Shown: piece after piece, positions 1 to 9,341 of the stretch
Position numbering within the stretch: position 1 is the first letter of the stretch
Layout of the letters: each line of letters starts with the position of its first letter
From: a bacterium
GTDB lineage: Bacteria; UBA10199; DSSB01
Length of the DNA stretch: 40,873 bases
Direction of reading: 5' to 3'
NCBI GenBank assembly: GCA_035281585.1
Contig: DATEDP010000011.1
Span: 1 to 40,873, forward strand
Program-made: the position numbers and the translations under genes
The notes under the pieces: model-generated
What the model was told of the DNA's origin: nothing
The model's input: only the letters and a program-made list of their open reading frames with translations
Databases searched by the model: none

Positions 1-1091
<1,091 letters not shown>

Positions 1092-1100
1092 GAGAAAACC

Positions 1101-3878
1101 TTATAGCTTTTTGAGATTGGCCATGAAGGACTTGGTTCCTTCGGTGACGGTGAAGCTCGTCGACCAAGTCTGGTAGCCATCCTTCTTGACGGTGATCGTA
1201 TGGGTCGTTGCCGGCCTTAAGCCCTTGATGCGGAGCGGGGTCGACTTTTGGGGTTGGCCGTTGAGTAAAACCATGGCTCCGGGCGGGTTGGAGTCGACCA
1301 TGACGATGCCGGCGCCTTCGCCGGGCTTGCCCTCGGTGGTTCCACCGCCGAGGCTGATCGTTCCGAGATTGCGGGTCTCGCCCGGCCGAAGGGTGACGAC
1401 CCGGGTGACGGTGGAAAGGCCGCTCTTGCTGATGGTGATTTCCAGCGGAGTGCCGGCCGCGACTTTCCAGCGTCCCGGTGAGCTGCCCTTGCGGACGCCG
1501 TTGATGAAGACGTCGGCCCCCTTGGGGTTGCTCGAAAGGGCGACGAAAGTTTCGCCGGCGGCCTCGGGCGGAGTCGTCTCCTTCTGCTGCTCTTTCTCCC
1601 TTTGCTCCTTCTCGCGCTGCTCTTTTTCGCGCTGAGCCTGGAGCTGCTTTTGGCGTTCGGCCTCCTGTTGCTTCAGCCGCTCGATCTCCTTCGGGTCCTT
1701 GGCCTGGTTCAGCTTCTCCTGGGCAAGCTGCTGCTCCTTGAGGCGCTGGGCTTCGAGCTGCTTTTGGCGCTCGGCTTCTTGGCGGGCCTTTTCCTGGGCG
1801 ATCTGCTCGGGCGTCTTCTCGTCGACTTTGACCAGGCGCTCCTGGACCGAGGCGCCTTGCTTGTCGCTCAAATCGACCGATCGAACCAGGTCTTGGTAAC
1901 CCTGGCGGGCCAAGCGCACGGTATAGCGCTTGCCGATCTCCTGCTCCGGCAGGGTGGCCGGGGTGACCAGGCCGGTATCGTTGCTGTCGAGGAAGATCTT
2001 GGCGCCCGGAGGAGTCGAGGCGACCCGGATCGGCGCCATGATGATCTCCTCGAGCTTCTTGTTAATTTCCATCGGCTCGATGGAATAGACCGTCACCCGC
2101 TCCTCGACCGGCCGGTGCTTGTCCAGCTCGAGCCGCAAGGAGACGGTCTGGGAAAGCGGCAGCTCCTCGAAGCTGGCCGGGCTCACCTTTCCGCTGTCCT
2201 TGCCGTCGATGAAAATCTTGGCGCCGGGCGGGGTGGTCACGACCTTGATCATGCCGACCGGAATGACCTCCAGGGTTGGGTTCAGCGTGACCGGATTGGG
2301 GTCGGCCAGGCTCAAGGTCTGGGTCCAATCCTTGAACTTGGCTTTCTTCAGGGTGACCTTTTGAGGCTCGCCGACCTTGAGGTCCTTGAGGGTCGCCGGC
2401 GTGACTTGACCGCTGTCCTTGTCATTGAGGAAAACCTGGGCGCCGGCCGGCGTGGAGCTGACCTGGAGGACGCCGGTGACCACCACCGGCGGCGGCTTGG
2501 GCTTGAACCAATCGGTGCCGAAGTAGGTGCCGAGGGCCGTGGCCAGGAGGAGGACGGCCGCGGCGGGGTAGGCCAGCCATTTCTTGCTGCCCTTGGTCTT
2601 GGGGGCGGCGGGAACGGCTGGGCTGGGGGCTGGCTTGGCCGCCGCCGGCTTGGGCGGGGCCACCGGAGCCGGCTTCGGCTCGGGCTTGGGCGTCGGAGTT
2701 TGGGGCTCCAAGCCCTGGTTGGTCCGAGTGATCTCGGGCACCCCGATCGCCGTTCCGGTGCCTTCGTCCTGGCCGGAGATGAAGGACTCGATGAAGGTCT
2801 GAGTCGGCTGCTTCTCGGGGAAGCCGCCGGTGACCTCGTCGTTGTCCCGGTGGACGAGGTTTTGCTGGGCCACCGCGTCGATCATCACCGAGCGGGTTTT
2901 GGAGTCGATGGCGACGTCGTCGCCCTTGATTTCGCCCGACTTGGTCTGGATCTCCTGGGCGAAGAGCTTGCGCATCAAGGTCGACAGCTTGCGGGGCGTG
3001 AAATCGATATAGGTCGAATAGAGGTACCGGGTCAGGTCGATCTGCATGTCGCCGGCGTTGTCGTAGCGGTCTTTGACCGAGTAGGCCAAGGCCTTGGCCA
3101 GGATTTTGCGAAGCCCGATCGGAATCGACTCCGGGAAGGAGTTTTCGTTCAAGCGGGTGGTGCGGATCTTCTTGAGGACCTCGAATTGGGTTTCGCCGGT
3201 GAAGAGCTTTTCGCCGGTCAGCAGCTCGTAAAGGATCAGGCCGGTGGAGAAGATGTCGGTCTTGCGGTCGATCGGCTTGCCCAGGGCCTGCTCCGGCGAC
3301 ATGTAGCTGATCTTGCCCTTGAGGATGCCGGCCATGGTGTGGCTGATGTTCATCGCGGCCTTGGCGATGCCGAAGTCGACGATCTTCACCTCGCCCTCGA
3401 AGCTCAGCAGGATGTTCTGGGGGCTGATGTCGCGGTGGACGATGTTGAGCGGCTTGCTCTCGTTGTCCTTCTTGGAATGGGCGTAATCCAAGCCCTTGCA
3501 GGTCTCGCTGAGGATGTAGACGACGATCTCTTCGGTGAACTTCTCGCTGATCTCCTTGGCCCGGTTCAGCACCTCCCGGAGGTTGATGCCGTTGATGAAC
3601 TCCATCGAGATGAAGTAGTCGTCGCCGACCTTGCCCAGATCGTAGACCTGAACGATGTTGGTGTGGCTGAGCAAGACCGAGAGCTTGGCCTCGTCGACCA
3701 GCATGCTGATGAACTCTTTGTCGACGGCGCAGTGGGGCAGGATTCGCTTGATCGCGAGGATCTTCTCGAAGCCGTCGACGCCGAAGGTCTTGGCCTTATA
3801 GATCTCGGCCATGCCGCCGGTGGCGAGCTTCTCGATCAGGAAGTACTTGCCGAAGGGTTTTGGGTGGAACTCCGCCAT
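1101..3878 (-). CDS. Transmembrane Ser/Thr protein kinase with five PEGA repeats
   Basis: A 925-residue Hanks-type kinase. The cytoplasmic kinase domain (about 10-290) has the glycine loop at 19-24, the ATP lysine in AIKR (K44), the catalytic loop HRDISPQN (148-155), DFG (168-170) and SPE in place of APE (194-196), so it looks active. A Pro/Ala/Lys-rich linker (390-430) leads to one membrane helix (about 434-452). The periplasmic part has PEGA-type repeats starting near 469, 542, 616, 777 and 857, each with a pattern like STPPGAKIFLDG. A roughly 75-residue Gln/Glu/Lys/Arg-rich coiled coil (about 693-768) separates the third and fourth. PEGA domains are thought to bind surface or wall components, so this is probably an envelope sensor. 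The gene starts 6 bases after the upstream unknown gene ends and precedes the FHA-sigma54 gene. Confidence 0.95.
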   Translation of the reverse strand: MAEFHPKPFGKYFLIEKLATGGMAEIYKAKTFGVDGFEKILAIKRILPHCAVDKEFISMLVDEAKLSVLLSHTNIVQVYDLGKVGDDYFISMEFINGINLREVLNRAKEISEKFTEEIVVYILSETCKGLDYAHSKKDNESKPLNIVHRDISPQNILLSFEGEVKIVDFGIAKAAMNISHTMAGILKGKISYMSPEQALGKPIDRKTDIFSTGLILYELLTGEKLFTGETQFEVLKKIRTTRLNENSFPESIPIGLRKILAKALAYSVKDRYDNAGDMQIDLTRYLYSTYIDFTPRKLSTLMRKLFAQEIQTKSGEIKGDDVAIDSKTRSVMIDAVAQQNLVHRDNDEVTGGFPEKQPTQTFIESFISGQDEGTGTAIGVPEITRTNQGLEPQTPTPKPEPKPAPVAPPKPAAAKPAPSPAVPAAPKTKGSKKWLAYPAAAVLLLATALGTYFGTDWFKPKPPPVVVTGVLQVSSTPAGAQVFLNDKDSGQVTPATLKDLKVGEPQKVTLKKAKFKDWTQTLSLADPNPVTLNPTLEVIPVGMIKVVTTPPGAKIFIDGKDSGKVSPASFEELPLSQTVSLRLELDKHRPVEERVTVYSIEPMEINKKLEEIIMAPIRVASTPPGAKIFLDSNDTGLVTPATLPEQEIGKRYTVRLARQGYQDLVRSVDLSDKQGASVQERLVKVDEKTPEQIAQEKARQEAERQKQLEAQRLKEQQLAQEKLNQAKDPKEIERLKQQEAERQKQLQAQREKEQREKEQREKEQQKETTPPEAAGETFVALSSNPKGADVFINGVRKGSSPGRWKVAAGTPLEITISKSGLSTVTRVVTLRPGETRNLGTISLGGGTTEGKPGEGAGIVMVDSNPPGAMVLLNGQPQKSTPLRIKGLRPATTHTITVKKDGYQTWSTSFTVTEGTKSFMANLKKL

Positions 3879-3884
3879 TTTTGC

Positions 3885-4463
3885 CTACAAGGTGAATAAA
3901 TATATCAACAGCAAAACCGCAAACGCCATCGCGCCCATGCCCAGATAATAGGCCCAGCTCAATCCGGCTGGAGCCACCTCGGGCAATTCCGGCGCGGACG
4001 ATGCTTCGGTGGCCGGCGCCGGGGCCTCGTGGGCCGGGGCCTCATGCTTGGGCCGGGCGATGGTGAGGAAGGTGCCCTTCACCAGCTGGTCGGCCACGAT
4101 TTCCTCGCCCGGCCGGCGGCTCAAGTAGCGCATGCCTTCCTGCCGGGTCAGCGCGATCTGGGCACCCTGGATCAAGGTGCCGTTGGAGAGGGCGATATCC
4201 ACCTCCAACAAGGCCTTTTCGCGGTGAGTGCTGACGCCGCGAAAGGTGAATCCCTTGATCTGGGTCGAAGCGATTTGCTCGCTCTGAAACTTCTTCGGAT
4301 CTTTAGAGAGGAGCTGGATGAAATCGGAAGTCTCTCCGAAACTATCCTTGGCCTCCTGTCCCGCCGCTCCGCCGTCGTCGCGCTTCTTGTCCTCCTTCGT
4401 TTCCTTGGTCGCCGCGATCTGCCAAGGATCTACATTCCGCGTCTTTTCGATACGGTCGACCAC
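3885..4463 (-). CDS. Tail-anchored membrane protein of unknown function
   Basis: I do not recognise this 192-residue protein. The N-terminal 45 residues are charged and probably disordered. A compact middle part (about 45-135) has alternating hydrophobic residues suggestive of a small beta domain. An Ala/Pro/Glu-rich linker follows, and the last 22 or so residues form one hydrophobic helix (LGMGAMAFAVLLLIYLF) with almost nothing after it. The expected topology is a cytoplasmic domain anchored by its C-terminus. It ends 6 bases before the kinase start, so it is very likely the first gene of the kinase and FHA-sigma54 transcription unit. It could be a kinase substrate or partner, but nothing in the sequence proves that. 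Confidence 0.8.
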   Translation of the reverse strand: MVDRIEKTRNVDPWQIAATKETKEDKKRDDGGAAGQEAKDSFGETSDFIQLLSKDPKKFQSEQIASTQIKGFTFRGVSTHREKALLEVDIALSNGTLIQGAQIALTRQEGMRYLSRRPGEEIVADQLVKGTFLTIARPKHEAPAHEAPAPATEASSAPELPEVAPAGLSWAYYLGMGAMAFAVLLLIYLFTL

Positions 4464-4523
4464 CGATGAGCCACCTTCATTCTTTCAGCGAGGAAACTTA
4501 TGCGTCTTAAGGCGGGGCTGCGA

Positions 4524-4790
4524 TCAAGACGATGTCTTGGCCGCCGCTGAGCTCTTGCCGGCCTTGCTTTCAACCGGCTTGGAATCGCTGGAGGCGCCTT
4601 CTTTTGGCTTGGCGCTCGAGTAGCCGTCTTTATACCAACCGCCGCCCTTGAGCGAAAATGAGGTTTGGGAGATGAGCCGAGTGACCGGACCTCCGCAAAT
4701 CTTACATTTTTTCAAGGGCTTATCGCTGACCTTTTGCAACTCTTCGAAGTGACGCTGGCAGGCCGCGCACTGGTATTCATAGACCGGCAT
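4524..4790 (-). CDS. FmdB-family zinc ribbon protein
   Basis: An 88-residue member of the FmdB putative regulatory family. It starts MPVYEYQC and has two CxxC pairs (CAAC near 8-11 and CKIC near 34-37) that should bind one zinc ion. A Gly-rich FSLKGGGWYKDGY segment follows, typical of the family, and then a Lys/Ser/Ala tail that is probably disordered. The family's function is not settled; regulatory roles have been proposed. AGAGGA upstream of the ATG fits a ribosome site. A candidate promoter lies just upstream (4812-4840), so the gene may be transcribed apart from the yggS-proC block while reading on into the kinase cassette. Confidence 0.92.
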   Translation of the reverse strand: MPVYEYQCAACQRHFEELQKVSDKPLKKCKICGGPVTRLISQTSFSLKGGGWYKDGYSSAKPKEGASSDSKPVESKAGKSSAAAKTSS

Positions 4791-4811
4791 AAGTCCTCTA
4801 CTGATTGCACC

Positions 4812-4840
4812 TTATTCAATTTTAGGGAGGCGAAGGTCAA
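4812..4840 (-). promoter_or_regulatory. Candidate sigma70 promoter for fmdB
   Basis: Read on the minus strand, TTGACC (4840-4835) and GAATAA (4817-4812) are separated by 17 bases. They sit 22 bases or more upstream of the fmdB start, in the only non-overlapping gap of the left-hand minus-strand block. The -35 is good and the -10 is mediocre. Confidence 0.4.
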
Positions 4841-4862
4841 AAAAGCAACTAAATTCTTAGGC

Positions 4863-5174
4863 TTAGGATTTATGGTGACTCCAGACCGCAGCGCTCGCCT
4901 CCGCCGCGCTGAGGCCTGAAATCTCCACCCATTTGCTACGACTTTTCTCCCCAAGCAAGATCTTTATATTTGCGCGCTGGATTTTGAAAAAATCCTGCAG
5001 AAAGCGGAGAAGCGCCGCGTTGGCTTTCCCGTCTTCGGCCGGCGCCTTGAGTTGAATTTTGAGATGACCTTCTTCCACTTTCACCAGTCGGTCGCGGCCG
5101 GCCTTGGGTTGGACTCGGACCGCCAGGCTGCAGCCTTTCGGGCTTTCCCGAAGCCAGGCCGGGAGGCTGGTCAC
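4863..5174 (-). CDS. yggU: DUF167 / YggU family protein
   Basis: A 103-residue small basic protein of the UPF0235 (DUF167, YggU) family. The family core is visible: VRVQPKAGRDRL, then LKIQLKAPAEDGKANAALLRFL, then a segment ending in the positively charged GEKSRSKWVEISG. The biochemical role is unknown across bacteria. The start codon overlaps the yggT stop by four bases (5171-5174), indicating translational coupling. The yggS-proC-yggT-yggU order is a widely conserved cluster, which supports the call. Confidence 0.93.
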   Translation of the reverse strand: MTSLPAWLRESPKGCSLAVRVQPKAGRDRLVKVEEGHLKIQLKAPAEDGKANAALLRFLQDFFKIQRANIKILLGEKSRSKWVEISGLSAAEASAAVWSHHKS

Positions 5175-5485
5175 GGTTGAACCATCAGGCGCTGGCCGTA
5201 GTGGAGGAGGGTGGCGACGGCGAAGTTCTCCAACAGAACGATGAGAAGCCAGGCGACGAGCGGCGTGAAGTCGATGCCGGTGCGGAATAGCGCCCGTGGC
5301 AGGAGGCGCCGCAGCGGCCGGAATACCGGCTCGGTCGATTGGCGAAGGAAGCGGACGATCGGATTGTGCGGATCGGCATTGACCCAGCTGATGATCACCG
5401 CGCCGAGGATGATGTATTGGTAAATCGTCAGCAGGATGGAGAGGACCTTGGCGACCGAGACCAAAAAAGAACCTAGCGGGAACAT
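5171..5485 (-). CDS. yggT: YggT family membrane protein
   Basis: A 104-residue integral membrane protein of the YggT family, with a single YggT unit. Two hydrophobic stretches (about 5-35 and 70-95) flank the family signature, which here reads ISWVNADPHNPIVRFLR and then TEPVFRPLRRLLP. In other bacteria YggT proteins have been linked to osmotic tolerance and to envelope or division functions; the exact role is unclear. The gene overlaps the end of proC by 13 bases and the start of yggU by 4, so it is translated within the same operon. Confidence 0.93.
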   Translation of the reverse strand: MFPLGSFLVSVAKVLSILLTIYQYIILGAVIISWVNADPHNPIVRFLRQSTEPVFRPLRRLLPRALFRTGIDFTPLVAWLLIVLLENFAVATLLHYGQRLMVQP

Positions 5486-6315
5486 TCGTTCTGCTCCTTG
5501 ATCTCGGTGGCTCGCCGGCTGGCTCGGGCCACCGCGCGGCTGACCTTTTCGGCGACCTTGGCGTCGGATAGGACTTTCAAGCCGGCCTCGGTGGTTCCGC
5601 CCTTGCTGACCACTTGGGCGATCAGCTCCTCGGGCGCCAAGCCGGTGCTCTGCAACAGCCCAACGGCCCCGCGCAGCGTTTGATAGGCGAGGCGCCGGGC
5701 TTCGCTCATTTTCAGGCCGGCTTGCCGGCCGCCCTCGGCCAAGGCGTCCGCCAAATAGTAGACAAAGGCCGGGCCGCTTCCGCTCAAACCGGTGACGGCG
5801 TCGAGCCGGGCTTCGTTTTTCACTTCAAGAGTTTCGCCCAGAGCATCGAGGATGCGAAGAGTTTCGCGCCGAGTCGCGGGCTTGACCTTGGGGTCGAAGT
5901 AGACGCCGGTCATGCCTTGCCCGATCAAAGCCGGCGTGTTGGGCATGAATCGAACCAGGCCGGGGCCGGCGCCCAGCCACCGGCGCAGGGTCTTGCATGA
6001 AATGCCGGCCAACATCGAGAGAACCACCGCGTCTTTCGGCAAGGCCGGCGCGATTTCGGTCAATACCTCTCGAGCCTGGAATGGCTTGATGCCGAGCCAG
6101 ATCCAACGGCAGCCGGCGGCCAGCTCGAGGTTGTCGGCGGTGGTGGCGACTTTGAGCTCCCGTCCCAGCCGAGCCAGCTCCGCCTTCGATTTTCGGGAGA
6201 CGAGGACGTCTTGCGGACGGGCCAAGCCCGATTTCAGCAAGCCCTTCAGCAGGGCCTGAGCCATCTTGCCGGCGCCGAGAAAGCCGTGTCGGTAATGCGA
6301 AGAGCTTTTCTTCAT
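5473..6315 (-). CDS. proC: Pyrroline-5-carboxylate reductase
   Basis: This enzyme makes L-proline from 1-pyrroline-5-carboxylate using NAD(P)H, the last step of proline synthesis in the cytoplasm. The 280-residue length is normal. The N-terminal Rossmann motif HGFLGAGKMAQALL (about 10-23) and the C-terminal signature LSGSGPAFVYYLADALAEGG are both present, followed by the helical dimerisation region ending in KGGTTEAGL. The start overlaps the yggS stop by four bases (ATGA) and the 3' end overlaps yggT. The proximity of yggS (PLP homeostasis) and proC is a conserved bacterial pairing. Confidence 0.97.
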   Translation of the reverse strand: MKKSSSHYRHGFLGAGKMAQALLKGLLKSGLARPQDVLVSRKSKAELARLGRELKVATTADNLELAAGCRWIWLGIKPFQAREVLTEIAPALPKDAVVLSMLAGISCKTLRRWLGAGPGLVRFMPNTPALIGQGMTGVYFDPKVKPATRRETLRILDALGETLEVKNEARLDAVTGLSGSGPAFVYYLADALAEGGRQAGLKMSEARRLAYQTLRGAVGLLQSTGLAPEELIAQVVSKGGTTEAGLKVLSDAKVAEKVSRAVARASRRATEIKEQNECSR

Positions 6316-7010
6316 ATCCGAGGTCCGAAGAGCCGGCTGCCGACGCGGATCAAGGTGGCACCTTCCTCCACGGCGACTTCATAGTCCTGGCTCATGCCCA
6401 TCGATAATTCGACCAGGCCTGGGTCAAAGAATCCCGAAGCCCGGATTTCGTCAAGCAGCGATTTGAGCCGGCGAAAATAAGGCCGGGAGGCTTCGGGGTC
6501 CTCGGCCGGCGGCGGCATCGTCATGAGCCCGCGCCAGCGGAGGCCCGGCAAGGCGGCGTATGCCGGCAGCTCCCGCCGGAGTACATCGGCGCTCATTCCC
6601 GACTTGGTGGCTTCGCCGGCCAAGTTTAGCTCCCAGAGAAGGGCTTGGACTTTTCCGGCCTTGAGCGCGGCCTCCGAAAGTTTCCGGGCCAGCTTCAATG
6701 AGTCGACCGAGTGGATGAGATCGGCGCTGAGGGCCTCCCGGGCCTTGTTGCTCTGGAGGTGGCCGATGAAGTGCCAGCGAAGCCGGGAAGCGAGGGTCGG
6801 ATCGGCATTTTCGAGCTCCCGCCGCTTGCCCAGCCACTCTTGGACATAGTTCTCGCCGAAGTCGCGGAGACCGAGCCGGGCCAGCTCCCGGATTTTGGCC
6901 GCCGATTGGGCCTTGGAAACTCCGACCAAGGTCACCGAATTCGGCGGGCGGCCGGCCCGGGCCAGGGCCGCAGCAACGCGATCCTGAACTTGGCGTAGGT
7001 TCCCTTCCAT
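6312..7010 (-). CDS. yggS: YggS family pyridoxal phosphate homeostasis protein
   Basis: A 232-residue PLP-binding protein (PLPBP/YggS) with a single alanine-racemase-like barrel. It buffers free pyridoxal 5'-phosphate and affects amino and keto acid balance. The PLP lysine is expected at K33 in LVGVSKAQS. Further family motifs are FGENYVQE, WHFIGHLQSNK, HSVDS, GLMTMPP and the phosphate-binding LSMGMSQDYEVAVEEGATLIRVGSRLFG. It is the first gene of the yggS-proC-yggT-yggU block. Its ATG lies 15 bases from a palindromic repeat element (7025-7115) in the divergent gap to the lipoprotein and mla operon. Confidence 0.96.
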   Translation of the reverse strand: MEGNLRQVQDRVAAALARAGRPPNSVTLVGVSKAQSAAKIRELARLGLRDFGENYVQEWLGKRRELENADPTLASRLRWHFIGHLQSNKAREALSADLIHSVDSLKLARKLSEAALKAGKVQALLWELNLAGEATKSGMSADVLRRELPAYAALPGLRWRGLMTMPPPAEDPEASRPYFRRLKSLLDEIRASGFFDPGLVELSMGMSQDYEVAVEEGATLIRVGSRLFGPRI

Positions 7011-7024
7011 GGCGTCTCCTATAT

Positions 7025-7115
7025 GTCATTCCGAGGAGCGAAGCGACGAGGAATCTTTGCGGGGTTTCTTGGTGTGACGATCTCCGCAAGGATCCCTCGC
7101 TTCGCTCGGGATGAC
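7025..7115. repeat. Palindromic dispersed repeat, copy 1 (degenerate)
   Basis: Starts GTCATTCCGAGGAGCGAAGC and ends with a near reverse complement (CGCTTCGCTCGGGATGAC), with a centre of about 24 bases. The arms differ by substitutions and a 3-base gap. The same GTCATCCTGAGCGAAGCGAA theme recurs at 15211 and 29007. This copy lies between divergent genes and is followed by a shorter GC stem near 7113-7133. Confidence 0.8.
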
Positions 7116-7185
7116 GGGGCCTTCGGCCCGTCATTTTGTTGCCAAAGCGGGGCCCTTTGTGTAGCTTGCGCCGAAAGAGATGCAA

Positions 7186-7231
7186 GGGCCGGCTTAGCCG
7201 GCCCGCGCAGCAAATTCGCAGAATTTGCGAA
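7186..7231. repeat. Two tandem perfect hairpins in the leader of the lipoprotein-mla operon
   Basis: GGGCCGGC (7186-7193) pairs with GCCGGCCC (7197-7204) across a TTA loop. GCAAATTC (7210-7217) pairs with GAATTTGC (7221-7228) across GCA. Both sit within about 60 bases of the ATG at 7247. They may be part of the adjacent repeat element or may affect translation of the leader; the sequence alone cannot decide. Confidence 0.6.
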
Positions 7232-7246
7232 GTGAGATAATCCCCC

Positions 7247-7792
7247 ATGCCCATTTTCCGCAAAGCCGCGCCCTTATTGGCCCCACTCGTCTTTTTTTTC
7301 CTGATCGCCTGCTTCGGCGGGGTCAAGAAAACCGGCAAGGTGGTCGACTATAAGCCGGGGCGGGTCATCACCAAAAAGGGTTACTACCAGGTCGGCGAGC
7401 TGCCGGCGGATTGGTACCGGATCAAGCTCGGCTTGGCCGCGATCAACTTCCGCAACGACCGCCACGGATCGACCATCTCGACCGACTCCTACTGCGATCA
7501 GGCCTACGACGACGCTCCGCTGCCGGCCTTGGCCAGCCATCTCTACGCCGGCCTCCAGGACATCAAGATCCAAAGCCAGCAACCGTTGACCCTCGACCGG
7601 AGGGGCGCATTGCGGAGCTCGGTTCTCGCCAGCCTGGACGGGGTTCCGGTCCAAATCGAAAGCCTGGTCTTGAAGAAGGATTGGTGCCTCTTCGATTTTT
7701 ACTTGGTCGGTCCGCCCGAGCGGGTGGCCGGAGCGATTCCCGACTTCGAGCGCTTCTACAACGGTTTCGTTTACGTGCCGGAGGAGGGCTGA
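7247..7792 (+). CDS. Predicted lipoprotein of unknown function, first gene of the mla operon
   Basis: A 181-residue protein with a type II signal peptide: basic start MPIFRK, hydrophobic core, and lipobox LIAC with the lipidated Cys at 22. The mature part carries VGELPADWYRIKLGLAAINFRNDRHGSTIS and two further Cys residues that could pair. I do not recognise the family. It resembles small lipoproteins often placed at the head of Mla-type loci, with a predominantly beta-rich sequence. It ends one base before mlaE begins, so it is co-translated with the transporter. Position suggests a periplasmic or outer-membrane partner in lipid transport; that is inference. No mlaC or mlaB gene accompanies the cluster here. 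Confidence 0.85.
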   Translation: MPIFRKAAPLLAPLVFFFLIACFGGVKKTGKVVDYKPGRVITKKGYYQVGELPADWYRIKLGLAAINFRNDRHGSTISTDSYCDQAYDDAPLPALASHLYAGLQDIKIQSQQPLTLDRRGALRSSVLASLDGVPVQIESLVLKKDWCLFDFYLVGPPERVAGAIPDFERFYNGFVYVPEEG

Positions 7793-7793
7793 T

Positions 7794-8591
7794 ATGCAGC
7801 TGGTTCTGCCATTTCGCGGTGCGCTCTTGTCCCGGACCGGCAAGGCCTTCCTCGAGCTCATGGACTACCTCGGCGGCCTGAGCGTTCTTTCCGGGAAGCT
7901 CATCAAGTCGGTGTTTCAGCGGGGCTTCCCCTTCAACGAGACGATCAAGCAGTTCGAGGAAGTCGGCATCAAGTCGGCGGCTTTGACCAACTTGATCGCC
8001 TTGTTCACCGGCTTGGTCCTGGCCGTCCAGTTCATCGTCGGTTTGGAGCGCTTCGGGTTGCAGCTCTACACCGGCCAAATCATCGGCATCGCCATCACCC
8101 GCGAGCTCGGGCCGGTCCTGACCTCCTTGATGATCGCGGCCCGAGTCGGCTCGGGCATCGCGGCCGAAATCGGCTCGATGAACGTCACCGAGCAGGTGCT
8201 GGCGGTGGAGGCGATGGGAGCCGATCCGGTGCAAAAATTGGTGATTCCCCGGGTGGTGGCTTGCACGCTCTGCGCGCCGATCCTCACCGTCGTCGCCGAC
8301 TTCGTTGGGATCATCGGCGGCATGATCATCACCACCATGCAGACCGGCGTCGGCACCCGTTACTATCTCGACCAGATCACCACCACCGTCCAGATGATCG
8401 ACTTCGGGAGCGGCATCGCCAAAACCTTCTTCTTCGGTTTCTTCATCGGTGTCATCGCCTGCTATCAGGGCTTGAACACCCGGGGCGGCACCGAGGGCGT
8501 CGGCCGGGCCACGACCCTTTCGGTGGTCTACAGCTCGATCGGGATCTTCATTTCGGACTTTTTTCTCACGAAGCTGTTTTTGCTCTTTTAA
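7794..8591 (+). CDS. mlaE: MlaE family lipid ABC transporter permease
   Basis: A 265-residue inner-membrane permease of the MlaE (DUF140) family, the membrane core of MCE-type transporters that move phospholipid between inner and outer membranes. An N-terminal amphipathic segment precedes about five hydrophobic helices. Family signatures include ITRELGPVLTSLMIAARVGSGIAAEIGSM, the EQVLAVEAMGADPVQKLVIPRVVA coupling region and the GFFIGVIACYQGLNTRGGTEGVGRATT loop. The start comes one base after the lipoprotein stop, and the gene ends one base before mlaF. Confidence 0.96.
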   Translation: MQLVLPFRGALLSRTGKAFLELMDYLGGLSVLSGKLIKSVFQRGFPFNETIKQFEEVGIKSAALTNLIALFTGLVLAVQFIVGLERFGLQLYTGQIIGIAITRELGPVLTSLMIAARVGSGIAAEIGSMNVTEQVLAVEAMGADPVQKLVIPRVVACTLCAPILTVVADFVGIIGGMIITTMQTGVGTRYYLDQITTTVQMIDFGSGIAKTFFFGFFIGVIACYQGLNTRGGTEGVGRATTLSVVYSSIGIFISDFFLTKLFLLF

Positions 8592-8592
8592 A

Positions 8593-9339
8593 ATGGATCA
8601 CGCCTTCATCCAATTTGAGCATGTCAAGAAGGCCTTCGATGAGAAGGTGATCTACAAGGATCTCACTCTCGACATCCAAAAGGGCGAGACCATCACGATC
8701 ATCGGCGGGTCCGGCACCGGAAAGAGCGTCATGCTGAAGCTCTTGCTGGCGTTGATGCAGCCCGACGACGGGAAGATCCTCTTCGACGGCGAAGACGTCG
8801 TGCAGATGGGCCCCGAAGAGCTGAATCGGACTCGAAAGCGGGTCGGCATGCTTTTCCAGGGCGGGGCTCTCTTTGACTCGATGACGGTCTACGAGAACGT
8901 GGCATATCCGCTCTACGAGAATTTTAAGGATTACGACGAAGAGAAGATCGCCAAGATCGTGCAGGAGAAACTCGACGTGGTTGGATTGGGCGACACCGCC
9001 AAGATGATGCCGTCGGACCTGTCAGGCGGCATGAAGAAGCGGATCGCCTTGGCCCGGGCCATCGCCACCGACCCCGAGGTCATCCTCTACGACGAGCCCA
9101 CGACCGGGTTGGATCCGACCAACACCAACCGGATCAACGAGCTCATCATTAGCCTGCAGAAGCGCTTCAAGGTGACCTCCCTGGTGGTGACTCACGACAT
9201 GAACAGCGCTTTCAAGATCAGCGACCGTTTGGCCCTGCTTTACGACAAGAAGATCGAGTGGGTCGGCACCAAGGGCGAGGTCGACCACTCCGACAACGAG
9301 ATCGTCAAAAAATTCATCGAAGGACAGATCGGGGAATAG
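8593..9339 (+). CDS. mlaF: MlaF family ABC transporter ATP-binding protein
   Basis: A 248-residue cytoplasmic ATPase that powers the MlaE permease. The motifs are complete: Walker A GGSGTGKS (38-45), Q-loop in GMLFQGGALFDSMTV, ABC signature LSGGMKKR, Walker B VILYDEPTTGLDP and the switch His in VVTHD. LSGGM rather than LSGGQ, and the FQGGALFDS stretch, are typical of MlaF. The start lies one base after the mlaE stop and the stop two bases before the mlaD ATG, so the three genes are translationally coupled. Confidence 0.97.
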   Translation: MDHAFIQFEHVKKAFDEKVIYKDLTLDIQKGETITIIGGSGTGKSVMLKLLLALMQPDDGKILFDGEDVVQMGPEELNRTRKRVGMLFQGGALFDSMTVYENVAYPLYENFKDYDEEKIAKIVQEKLDVVGLGDTAKMMPSDLSGGMKKRIALARAIATDPEVILYDEPTTGLDPTNTNRINELIISLQKRFKVTSLVVTHDMNSAFKISDRLALLYDKKIEWVGTKGEVDHSDNEIVKKFIEGQIGE

Positions 9340-9341
9340 CC

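Noticed and set aside
1602-3899. A 765-codon open frame on the plus strand
   Set aside because: It is antisense to the PEGA kinase, whose motifs are complete. The translation is Leu/Gly/Asp-rich without any domain, an effect of high GC at third codon positions.
6451-7338. A 295-codon minus-strand frame spanning yggS and the repeat at 7025
   Set aside because: It translates the palindromic repeat and lies out of frame with yggS, with no domain and a Pro/Arg-rich product.
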